NCBI GenBank assembly: GCA_019454045.1
Contig: SKCR01021382.1
Coordinates: 1-64,000 of the forward strand
Origin: Zanthoxylum bungeanum
Taxonomy: Eukaryota; Streptophyta; Magnoliopsida; Sapindales; Rutaceae
Direction of reading: 5' to 3'
DNA length: 64,000 bases
In this document: in pieces, positions 46,314 to 56,931 of the stretch
Layout of the letters: every line of letters begins with the position of its first letter
Position numbering within the stretch: position 1 is the stretch's first letter
Program-made: the position numbers and the translations under genes
Notes under the pieces: model-generated
Seen by the model: only the letters and a program-made list of their open reading frames with translations
The model's database searches: none
Told to the model about the DNA's origin: nothing

Positions 46314-47100
46314 TGGTATCAGAGCCTGAGTTTCGATCTCTTGATATCTCTGTTCTTTTCTCCAAACATGTCTCATCTTCTTTCTAGACACCCTTATTTT
46401 TGTGTCCAAAGAACCTAGCCACCAATTTCCGAGAATGGCTATCATCCTTTCACTCTATCTCATTTATCTCCTTTTAAGGGTTAGGATTTAGCCAAGATAA
46501 ATCCAATGGCTATTATCTTGACAACACAAAAGCCACTCATCAAATTCATTAATGTGTTGTCAAGATAATGACCATTGAATTTATCTTGGTTAAATCTCAA
46601 TCCTTAAAAGGAGATAAAAGAGATTAGAGTGAAAGGATAGTAGCTCAACCCCCAATTTCCAAACCCTAGCCCTCACTCTCAAACCCTAGCTGCCACCACC
46701 ACTTCACGCCACCTCTTACCGCTGCTCTGGCCACTGCTCATGCCACCAACACCATCCCCGTCGTCCGACGATCCATCCTATCCCCACCGTTGCCACTGCC
46801 GTATGCTCCCCATCTCCACCACACCTCTCCTTCCTTCGCGGCGCTTCTCCTCTCTCCGGTGTCCTCTCAACCCCTCCCACACATCCCATCAATTCCTCAT
46901 AACCCCACGATCAAAAGCTCCTATTACCGGCCTCGAATTTCGTCGGAAACCGCCAGCTCGATGCTATCACCACCGTGCATCCCTAGCTTTGATTCTCCTC
47001 CGTCGTGGCATGTTTCACGCTGACATCACCACCATCCTACTCCCATTCTTTGTGTGGTTCATCAAAACACGCTCCACCACTAATTATGCATAACCTCACA
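46314..47100 (+). other. Copia leader remnant with proline/serine-rich open stretch
   Basis: Begins with the primer site, is interrupted by a MITE (46431-46651), then continues CT- and CCACC-rich. The open stretch 46740-47093 (Pro, Ser, His, Arg rich) has no family motif and looks like leader sequence rather than gag. No protease or RT follows, so the element is truncated. Confidence 0.5.
46431..46651. mobile_element. Foldback MITE, Mutator-type target duplication
   Basis: 221-bp palindromic element: ATCCTTTCACTCTA, ATCTCCTTTTAAG, AAGATAAAT and ATTATCTTGACAACACA recur inverted in the right half. The arms span about 95 bp. A perfect 9-bp duplication CCAATTTCC (46422-46430, 46652-46660) suggests a MULE-derived MITE. 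It sits in the copia leader. Confidence 0.75.
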
Positions 47101-49717
47101 TAGTTTTAATTGATAATGACAAATTAACATTTGCGTGGATGAAGAGATATCATCTACCTGAAGCTGAATTGCTCGTTCGAATCCCTCTTTTTCATTTTCA
47201 ATGTATATTATGATGCGTCGATCTGCTGTGATGATAGTGCAACTGATGTTATTTTATGAGCTTGGGACAGGTCGCGCTGCAATGATAGGATTCTTTATGG
47301 CTTATCTGGTTGATAGCTTGACTGGTGTAGGTCTAGTTGACCATACGTGCAATTTTTTCTGCAAGACTCTATTGTTCGTTGCGGAGTATTATTAATTTGA
47401 AAATGTTTATGAGGAAAATTTAATTTATATTACTATTTGAATAAAATTTACAAAGATTACAAATTTTATTACAAAAAATATCACACTTCATTCTATAAGC
47501 TCTCTTATATGGAGTTTAAACTCTAAACTCCCCTACTTGGAATTTCTTGCTATGATGTTTGAACTCTCAAATGAGAGCTCAATTTATAGAAAATGACAAT
47601 TGTCTTCTAACTCAACATAATTAGTTGAGTGGTTGTTATAATTATCCACTAATTGAGTGGTTACAGGTTGTTATACCAAAATCATTAATTAATTAATGAT
47701 GATTATAATAAATTAATCATGCACGTTGGATCAGATATTCAAACCCTGAAAAAGCTTTTAGAAGAGACTAACATTTTATGATAAGCAATGGCAAGCAACC
47801 TGGCAGGACGAGACCACGAGTGGTGCCAAAAAGGACTATTCAGATTCCTGTTTACAGTGTCTTTTTTCTTGATCAGCTGTAAGTTACCTAAGGGTAGTGA
47901 GTGTTCATGATCTGAGAATTTCTATTTCTTATGCAATTCATTTTGTTAACTTGTATTGAAATTTGTGGCCATACTTTTCTTTATTGAATTATTATGCTAA
48001 TAACTTATTTCGTTGGCTCATTAGAACAAACTAAATTACGACTCGTTTGACGTTTGGGACTCGTACCATAAGTGATAAATGTAATAAATTAATTTTTTTA
48101 TTTATGAATAAATTATAATTCATCTTATCATCATCATCATCATTATTATTGTTATTATTGTAATTTTCTTAGAATAATACATGAAATTGTGTGATCATAT
48201 TATTTGTAAGTACAATTTAATTGGAATTTAAAATAATATTGTAACATTTCGGTAAGATATTTAAAATTATAAATCGAGTATATTATTTTTATTTTTTTGT
48301 AGAAAAGATTTAATGGGGGCGTGAAACATAATAAGAAAACACAATTAGATGTAGCTTTGTGGATGTTGAAATTGAAACAAAGGTGTAAATGGATTGACTT
48401 AATCCAATATTGAAAATCTCTTCACTTATCAAAGAAAATTATTTATAAGTTAAAAAATTTAATAATAAAAAATTAGTGATTCATGGATGTATAACAACAA
48501 ATGTTAAAGGATCCACTTGTATAGATGGATATTCTCAGGAATAGCGAAACCGAAGTGGACAGATTAAATAAAAAAAAAATATAATTTTCAGTTTTTATAT
48601 ATTAATATAGATTGTTTATATTATAATAAAATCGCCAATATAGAAATTCACGTTTTCAAATAAAAGAAATTTTTTTGTTGATTGATGAAAAGTGAAAGAT
48701 ACAGCATTGTATATTAATTAATGGTCTTAATAAATATATATTTTAATATAATTAAGTTTCATTTCTTATGCATACAAAAGATAATCATCCGTTTCTTTGG
48801 TAAATGTTTTACTCGTGAGTTTTTGTATTGAACGGCATCCAGAATAAACCAAATTGCACAATATATTTATTTATTTTTAAATGAGAGATGATTTAGGGAG
48901 TGACTCTACCTATTTTAATTTGAATCCCGTCCGTAATTTAACTTTAAAGTTATGTCATCATAAGGTATTTTTAAATAGAAAGATGTTATCAACACTAGAC
49001 TTTTCTAAATCTAGTAGTAAGATCTATCAAGCCAGTTTCCATTTAAAAAAAAAAATGAAATTTATGAGAATCTAATTTAACATCTTAATTCTGATTAAAG
49101 AAACTTAATACACTGAAGTTTAATTAATTAACTAATTAATTAAACCTCAATGATACATCATCATACATGGAGATTTTTTTAATTCTTGCTTTGTTGGACT
49201 TGTAACATTTAGTAATATTAATTAAAATATATTGGTTGATTAATCGATTAAACCAAAGGCTTCTTCTGGTCTCTTCTTTGTGGCTTGTCACTGCCGTAAA
49301 TTCCAATGCATGCATGCACGCACGCATAAATTGTCTAGAATAATAACATACGAGCCCCCGATTTTTTATGTTTTGTCAAATAAGAAATTAGTTTTTTTAG
49401 TTGTATCAAATAGGTCTCTATTAACAATCACTGAGAAAATGCCTCGGTGAAAAATTCATTACTACAAGAGCAATTTAATCACTCAGTAGGGGTATATATA
49501 CAAATAAATTATAGGGTTGTCAAACAAAAATATAGTAAAATATAAAATTTTATAATAATATATGAATAAAATATTACACCACAATATTTTTTGTACTCAT
49601 TCGTCATTTTTTACTTTATGAAGTAATGAAATAGTAATTAATAACCTTAAATTATATATATTTTTATACCCAACTCCACAAGAAGAGAAATTATCATCTC
49701 TCTCGTTAAGTTTGAAC
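47101..49717. other. No gene recognised
   Basis: AT-rich intergenic sequence with only short frames, for example 47201-47395, that show no motif. A TCATCATCA microsatellite lies near 48126-48141. Confidence 0.5.
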
Positions 49718-50186
49718 ATGCCAACAAAAATGGTAAATCGATGCTCTCTAGTTGTGTCATCAATTTCATATATGTTTTATTTACAAGTATATATGTATTT
49801 GTGCAAAGTCAGAGACTAAAATAATATATTGATTGAATGGTGATGTGAATTTTCAGCAGGCAAAGTTTTGCAGAGAAAAGCCAGTACTAATCACTGTGTA
49901 TGAAGAGAAGTCGAGGAAGATAAGGGTTTCAGCAGCAAGTCACCATCACCATCACCATCACCACCACTACCACTATCTTCATAATGCTTATTCTGCAGAA
50001 AAAGGACATAATAGAAAAGCTCAGCTTCTTCATTACTCTCAAATTCTAAGACTAAGAGAGTCTGCTCAACGATCAGCAGCTGCTGAATCCACTCCCTTGC
50101 TGCCAAAGCCAAAGCCAGCACCTTCAAACAATAATCAGCAACCCACAGCTAAAGTATCTCACTAATCTTTGCAACTCACTTTGTTG

Positions 50187-50220
<34 letters not shown>

Positions 50221-51223
50221 GATATCATACATTAGCAAATCAAAAGGGTGAGCCTTGGTGCATAAGGTTGCTTGGCGTCAAGGGTTCGGATCTTCGAAAC
50301 ATCCTTTTTACTGGCAAGGCTATTGCATAAGTCTAAACTGTTGGGACCTTTTAGAGGCTCTAACTATGTAGCACGCAGATCCAAAAACACATGGCTAAGG
50401 GGGGAACACATTATATATTTACCTAAACCGGCCGGCCTTTGTGCGGATCTCATGTTAACCCCAAGACCGTGGTCATTTTCTTGCATGCCTTTATTTGTTC
50501 ATGGTTCAATATTCTGATATCTCAGGTATATAGGAAACACACCAATTCATCCCGAACTTGATGGTTAAACACTATTATAGTAGAGGTCCTACATAAAAAT
50601 AGCTCGACTCCGAGATGATAAAAAGTTTAACACCTCTTATTTTTAATACTTTTCCCATAAGAAATTTTACCGTTCCCAGACCCGCAATGGCAGAAGCCTT
50701 CTTGCACTGGTCGCCATTTTTTTACATACATTTAGCAACTCACTTTTGTCATTAATTACTATATTATTGCACAAGAAAACATCTTCTTAAACTGTTGCCT
50801 TAGTTAATATAGTGTTAATATAACATTCACTGTTAGTAATAATTAAGGTTCTGATGATTATTGTTGCGATGTTTTGTTTTGGTAGACTGCTGTCCAAATT
50901 AGAAAGGCAAGTTCTGCCAAGACTCCTACTTGTTTGGGTGATTGGAAAGTTTTGATTCCAAGTTTCATTAGATCTTTGATGAGTCTCAAAGGCAAGAAAG
51001 ACAAGAAGAAAAAGAAGCAAAGTGATTCAGGAATGATGAAAATGAAAGCTCTTATGAAAAGCATACAGGTGAGAGAAGCGAGCTAACTTCAATACAAATT
51101 TAAACAACACATTTCGCTTCTAAATGTGAGCTACTTAGTAATTACTAATCCGCTATTGATCAGGTACAAACGAAGAGGGGATTCGTTCCTAGATTATGCT
51201 CTACATTACAAAAGCATATGTAA
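49718..51223 (+). CDS. Four-exon gene, 184-aa protein of unknown function
   Basis: Exons 49718-49732, 49857-50153, 50886-51068 and 51164-51223, all joining in phase 0 with GT-AG introns, ending TAA. Exon 1 encodes only MPTKM. Exon 2 begins (Q)AKFCREKPVLITVYEEKSRK, contains an eleven-His/Tyr stretch (HHHHHHHHHYHY) and a Pro/Asn/Gln-rich tail. Exon 3 has LGDWKVLIPSFIRSLMSLKG followed by a Lys-rich run (KKDKKKKK), a possible nuclear signal. Exon 4 ends RLCSTLQKHM. No signal peptide or membrane segment is seen. I do not recognise the family. The consistent phase and splice sites argue for a real gene. Exon 2 starts at a tandem CAGCAG acceptor, so one Gln may be optional. Intron 2 holds a SINE and plastid DNA. 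Confidence 0.65.
50192..50220. repeat. Poly-T run in intron 2
   Basis: 29 consecutive T, just upstream of the SINE-like sequence. Confidence 0.9.
50245..50723 (+). mobile_element. AU-like SINE, split by other DNA
   Basis: The 5' part 50245-50340 reads GGTGAGCCTTGGTGCATAAG then a B-box-like GGGTTCGGATC (50282-50292) and GGCAAGGCTATTGCATAAG, resembling the plant AU SINE (from memory). The 3' part 50675-50723 (CCAGACCCGCAATGGCAGAA, then TTGCACTGGTCGCC and T7) matches the AU tail. About 330 bp between them are foreign and include plastid DNA. Lies in an intron on the gene's own strand. Confidence 0.55.
50474..50645 (+). pseudogene. rrn5 relic: Plastid-derived DNA with 5S rRNA relic (NUPT)
   Basis: 50510-50617 follows plastid 5S rRNA: ATTCTG(A)TATCT, ACACCAATTCATCCCGAACT, TTGATGGTTAAAC, AGGTCCT and AAAAATAGCTCGACTCC. 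Flanks match too: CATGCCTTTATTTGTTCATGG before, and GATAAAAAGTTTAACACCTC after. About 14 nt are missing from the middle, and most changes are C to T or G to A, as expected from cytosine deamination in methylated nuclear plastid inserts. It is not a functional rRNA gene. Confidence 0.85.
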
Positions 51224-51312
51224 CGCTCCAGCTAAAGTGTCGTCTAATGTTAAACGTATCCAATGCATAAACCTCTTGCTACGAGTAAGGTCTAAGGAAA
51301 ATTGTAAGGTTT

Positions 51313-51814
51313 GGTCTAACTAATTAGATATTGTCCGCTCTAGTGTCTTACAGATTGGCTCAGCAACCTGACCCTTTGGCCCCTCACGGTTTTATTTTTG
51401 ACATGGGCTCAAGCCCAACCAACAGGTCTCTTACTAGTTGAGGGAGCACACCACTTATAAGATTATCCTCAAGATCATTCTCAAACAATAATGTGAGATA
51501 CTATAATATTTTAAAATACCTATCTTTAGAGAAATTATCATTTTCACTTCAGAAATGTTTGTGATCATAATTCTTGCGACTGTGACTGATACCAACACTC
51601 ATCAAGGGTCTCCTGGTGTATCATAGAGCCAGATCCCAACAAGAAATGACCCTAAGGGAGTGAATTGTAGCATCACACATTACTTGAGAGGGATCTTGGG
51701 GATAATCTTATAAGTGTTATACTCCTTCAACTAGTAAGAGGCTTTTTTGGGTGGTCCAGATTGTTGGGTCAATCCCTAAGTCACCAGAGCAGACAATATC
51801 TGATTAGTTGAACC
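51313..51814. mobile_element. Long-TIR foldback element
   Basis: The left arm 51313-51505 (AGATATTGTCCGCTCT, CTCTTACTAGTTGAGG, CTTATAAGATTATCC) recurs inverted in the right arm, about 51660-51814. Arms of about 155-190 bp surround a 150-bp loop. No ORF. The target duplication could not be fixed; a MULE-type or foldback MITE is likely. Lies just after the gene at 49718. Confidence 0.7.
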
Positions 51815-52366
51815 GAACCGAACCTCACAACAATATTGAAGAAAAACGCATTTGAGCTGTTCAATATTTCAATTGAATGATTAGATATACTTCAAAACAC
51901 TTCCTACTTTTGGTTTCACATTTTTTTTTTTTTTGGTAACTGGATTAACTAGATGAGTTTAATGGTGTGTATTCTTTGTTGAAGAAGAGGACAATGATTG
52001 ATGTTGCTTGAACATCTAAGAAACTTATCTTCAAAAAACTTATCTCACTAAGGCTTACTATTCAAATGCACCTAAAATTGATATATATAACTTGCTAAAG
52101 GGAGTGAATCAAATCCCTAATTTGATTGTTATTGTTCTAAGAGTACACCTCACAGTTGTAAATCCAAAGAATTCAAGACCCTACAGCAAGGTGCTCACAG
52201 AGACGACTATAGGAACTCTGAGAACATGGTTATTATTCCCCTGCAACACCATTGCCCCAAATGAGTAAGCTCTTGTTTAATTGGTGGCTTTTAGTACAAT
52301 CTTTATGTCCCTTGTAGCATGTCCCTTTATCTTGAATACTCGTGGCGCTACATAAATATCCAGTTT
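51815..52366. other. No feature seen
   Basis: Between the foldback element and the CACTA terminus. AT-rich, without recognisable coding or repeats. Confidence 0.5.
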
Positions 52367-54920
52367 CACTACAAGAAATTACAGTTTTAGCGACGGAATA
52401 TTCAGTTTCAAAATTTAACGACAGAATTGAGACGGAATTGAAACGGATAATGAAATTAGGGACGAAATTTAGCGACAAAAAAAATTTCATCTCTAAATTA
52501 GAGAACAAACTTCCATCGCTAATTAGAAACAAATTATTATTCCGTCGCTAATTTAATATAGAAACAGAATTTTTTCGTCGCTAAATAGAAACATAATCTT
52601 TATTCCGTCGCTAATTTTAAATTTTCATTTTTATTTTAATTTAATTTATAATTTCCAAAACTATTGGTAATTAGAAACGTAATTTTTCCATCGCTAATTA
52701 GAAACGGAAATAAAATTTCGTCGCTAATTAGAAACGGGATTAAAAATCCGTCGCTAAATAGACACAGAATCATTATTCCGTCGCTACTTTTAAATTTTCA
52801 TTTTTATTTTAATTTTAATTGGTAATTAGAAACGGAATTTTTCCGTCGCTAATTAGAAATGAAATTAAAATTCCATAGCTAATTAGAAACGGAATTAAAA
52901 TTCCGTAGCTAATTTTAAAATTTTCAATCTCCCCAAAAATTTAATCCTTTCGCCGCCAATTTTTTTTAAAAAATAGAGACGGATTTTCCGTCGCTAATTA
53001 GAAACGGAATGTCGTGTGTACAATGATCTTTGGGTCCTTAGCCTAAATTTAGCTCGTACACACAAGAAACTTCTAATAAATAACGACTAATATTATATAA
53101 GCCATTGACTTCTTCAAAACCTCAAAAATCTACAAATTTATTTATTATTTCCTATTCAGGTCCAAACTCAAATATAATTTATTCTTTCAATATATTTCTT
53201 TCCCATTTTGTGTCATCTGTTCCTTTAAGTTCCAATTTATTTCCTCATATATTCAACATCTATGTCTATAATAATAATAAAACACAAAAATTAAGATTAA
53301 AAAAAAAACTTTTCAAATAAAATATGATTTAACATAAGATTAAGTTCGAAAGGCATTAAAATATTATATATATAAAATATAAGCAGATCCGGCTATTACA
53401 ATGTTTTACATACTAATGAAAGATAATAATTATAACATTTATTATATAATTAAATCATATTAAAAAAAAAATAGAAACGACAATTTTGGAATTTCATGCC
53501 AAGTTTCTTATATTTAAAGTTATGTTCTGTCTTCACGATCAGAGAGGAAACAAATAGACAAACGTACAGGAAATTTGAAAATAGAAAAAAAGGAATTATA
53601 AAAGGAATTTTTCCGTCGTTAATTAGAAATAAAAGTATAATTCCGTCGCTAATTAGAAACGGAATTAAAAATCTGTCGCTAAATAGACACGGAATCTTTA
53701 TTCCCTCGATACTTTTAAATTTTCATTTTTTATTTTAATTTTAATTGGTAATTAGAAACGGAATTTTTCCGTCGCTAATTAGAAATGGAATTAAAATTCT
53801 GTCGCTAATTAGAAATGGAATGAAAACTTTGTCGCTAATTAGAAACGAAATTAAAATTCCGTAGCTAATTTTAAAATTTTCAATCCCCCAAAAAATTTAA
53901 TCCTTTCGGCACCAAATTTTTTTAAAAAAAATAGAGACGGATTTTCCTTAGCTAATTAGAAACGGAAATAAAGTTTCGTAGTTAATTAGAAACGGAATTA
54001 AAATTTCATAGCTAATTTTAAAATTTTCAATCCCCCCAAAAATTTAATCATTTCGGCTCCACTTTTTTTAAAAAAAATAGAGACGGATTTTCCGTCGCTA
54101 ATTAGAAACATAATTAAAATTCCGTAGCAAATTTATAAAATTTTCAATCCCTCCAATATTTTCAAAAATTTACCGCCTTACGAAAATTTCAAATATCTAT
54201 AAAATTTACAAATCTTCCCGCTTCTCTTATCTTTTCCTCTATATATACACCACAATCTTTTTAAATCGCAACTCCAATACATCATCCAAAATTCTCCTAC
54301 TCAATTCCATATACCATCAAATTTTTATTTTCCTACTCAATTTCATATCATCAAATTTTTTCATACCTCAACTCTCATTATCAATCTCTCATTTTTTTTC
54401 TTATCTCCACTTTTAAAATTTCCTATGAAACAAACACTAATATATATTTTTTTTGGTTTAAAGTGGCGTAAATGGATGGTGATGTGTCGAAATTTGCGGT
54501 GGACATTACGGTGTCTTATGAAATTGAAGATTTATATATAACATTAAAAAAGTCAATTTTTTAAAATTTTCTACCATTCAAAGATTTTAAAATTTTCCCT
54601 TATCTAAAATTTAAAAATTTACTCTCTCTATAATTTATAAATTTCTCATATCTATATAATTATAAAATTCACACCTCTAAAATTTTAAAAAAAATTTCTT
54701 TCTAAAATTTTAAAAGTTTCATGCATCTTTAAAATTTTTAAATTTCCCGCCTCTCTAAAATTTTTAAATTTTCGTTTTTTAATTTTTTTTTTTAGATATA
54801 TAGCTATGGAATAGCTACAGAAATTCTGTCTCTAATTAGCAACATAATCATTATTCCATCACTAAATAGTGACAAAAAATTTTGTTTCTATTTAGACGGA
54901 ATTTTCCGTTACTATTTATT
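52367..54920 (+). mobile_element. Relic of a GACGGA-family CACTA element, with internal duplication
   Basis: Left terminus CACTACAAGAAATTACAG at 52367. Dozens of TCCGTCGCTAATTAGAAACG units follow to 53010 and resume at 53600-54130. Blocks 52790-53010 and 53705-53900 are near copies, including AATTTAATCCTTTCG. 53020-53600 is a unique AT-rich insert. A promoter-like CTATATATACACCAC lies at 54240-54254, and a few degenerate units recur at 54800-54920. No right terminus and no transposase were found. Confidence 0.7.
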
Positions 54921-55021
54921 TATTATTTACTATTAAAATGATATAATTGCCATTGCTTCTTCTTCATCTTCTTCCTCCTTATTTATTTATTATTTACTAT
55001 TTAAAAAAAAAAAATTATTAA
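54921..55021. other. Short AT-rich spacer
   Basis: Low-complexity sequence between the CACTA relic and the subtilase fragment. Confidence 0.5.
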
Positions 55022-56333
55022 TACCTTGCTCCTCGAGCCATGCCACTTGCATATCCATAATTGAAACCATTGAAAATTACTGGTACTTCGGTGGTTTCCT
55101 GCAGCTGTCGATGCTGTGCGGCTGAAATAAGATAGATGCAAGCAATGCAAATAAACTAGAAGTTTGTGCCTGATATTATTATTGACCGAACTAGCATCAC
55201 TTATTATCTATAGAAACAATAATAATACCGAAAATGGAAATTACAGGTCAGAAAACACAAAATGTAAAATTCATCACAATGTAAATTCGTTAATGCAACA
55301 TAACTTGCCTTCTATGGCCATCGGCATCAAAGGGAGATGCATAGTCAGGAGTAGAGTTGAAATCACCATAAGCAAATGCTGCAAGTATAAAATATTGTGC
55401 TCCGACTATCTTGCTATTGCATGCTGTCGAAGGGAATCTATGCCCTGTGGAACATTTCCCTTTGAATTTACTAATATTTAGATTTCCTCTAATGGAATGG
55501 CTGGCAAAACTAGGATGCTCAGGGTTGATGCCAGTATCAATAAAACCAATCACCAGAATGTTCTGCTCCCCCCAAAAGTTGGCCAACACCTGCAGGAATT
55601 CTATGTGCTGTGAGCTTCTCCATTTTGATATCTTCATGTATGACTCTAATTCCCTTTGCATTTTGAAGAGTGCCAAGTGCCTGAAACATTTTACTCAATC
55701 TTAACATTTGTATCTTTAATTTAAAAAATTCTTTCCCTGTGAAACTTTTGAGGTAATAGAAGTTTAAAGCATAAACCTGTCATTTCAGGGTTTCCTGATA
55801 AAATTTATTAGCTTGATTCCGTTTGAATTTTAGATCCTGCAAAGCTTAATTTCTAGTGAATTAATTCACCTTTTCAGATTCAACGTGCATCGCAAAACCG
55901 CTGAGCAAATGAGTGTAGCTGTAGAGTTTGGTGTAGGAATGTCTGTGGAAGAGACACTGTAAGAATCTGTCATGCCCACTGCTGATCCTCTTTTGTTCAT
56001 TATAGCATCTGTCTCATTCCTATGGTAATATCAGAATAATTTATTTACCCAAAGCAAAAAAGAATCACATCAGATTTTAGAAAATAAAGGTCTGCACAGA
56101 AAGAGATAAGAAAAAGTAAAAACTAGCATAATTTGGGCGAGTTCAACAAACCTGGCATTGGATCTTTCAAGTTTCAGAGAAGTAACTGGTCCTTCGTCCA
56201 TTAGAACTATAAAAACCTTGGCATTCAAAGGCAGAAAATCCCAGATTGTGATGAAAAATATAAGCAGAACAATGATGCAGTAAGCCATTGAAGAGAGAAG
56301 GAAATTAAATTGATTCAGTAGCAATCTCTTCAT
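55022..56333 (-). pseudogene. Subtilisin-like serine protease (SBT2-type) fragment, broken
   Basis: Minus-strand exons: 56333-56152 with a hydrophobic signal segment (the likely Met at 56288 starts MAYCIIVLLIFF) and propeptide VFIVLMDEGP; 56019-55870 with SYTKLYSYTHLLSGFAMHVE; 55680-about 55292 with catalytic Asp in VIGFIDTGINPEHPSF and the FDADGH segment; 55121-55022 with TASTAAGN and NGFNYGYASGMARGAR. Plant SBT2 proteases are secreted. Frame breaks occur near 56000, 55560 and 55080, and the catalytic His region is altered. The exons for the catalytic Asn and Ser are absent where the CACTA relic begins. Clearly a truncated pseudogene. Confidence 0.75.
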
Positions 56334-56931
56334 GAGAAATAATTTATTTCCACTCTATTAATACTTGTGGACTGAAATGCAATGACAAGATGCAGCTAAG
56401 TCATGCATTCGTGCATCCATGTCATTCACATTTTCAAACCACTCTGGTACATGTGGTGAACCCCCTTTTTATCTCTCCCTTCTACAAAAAGCAATATACC
56501 AAAACCAATCCTAAATAAATAATTTTTCAAACATTCCATTTCACAGCTGATTTTAAGTCAGCAAAACATGAACCTCTCATTTGTTTGACCAAGGAGTGAC
56601 ATTTTGAATCGCTAATTCCACATATTTCTTCAAGAATCAATTAAAAAAATTCATTTCAAACAAATTCTATATGTTATCATAAATAAAATGTTCAAACATT
56701 CATCCAACTACTACAGCATTCGTCTAGTTTTTCCTTATCACACATTCTGTATGCCTAAAAAATGAGGGGAAAACCTGATTTCTGCACTTCCCAATTTAGC
56801 AGATACTCAGTAAATGAATAACAATGAAATATGTAAAAGTTTTCCCATGATTCCTTAACACTGCAGATAAATGAGGTAGTGTCTGCACCCCATGTGTATA
56901 TTTGGAAGAATTCCCATCAAGAATAAAGAAA
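56334..56931. other. Intergenic region
   Basis: Separates the subtilase pseudogene from the 3' end of the methyltransferase gene; probably includes its 3' untranslated region and terminator. No other feature seen. Confidence 0.5.

Noticed and set aside
46740..47093. Pro/Ser-rich open frame
   Set aside because: Same character as a copia leader (CCACC-rich) and no downstream pol. Not called a gene.
50510..50617. A functional 5S rRNA gene
   Set aside because: Closer to plastid than nuclear 5S, with an internal deletion and deamination-type changes; it is a relic.
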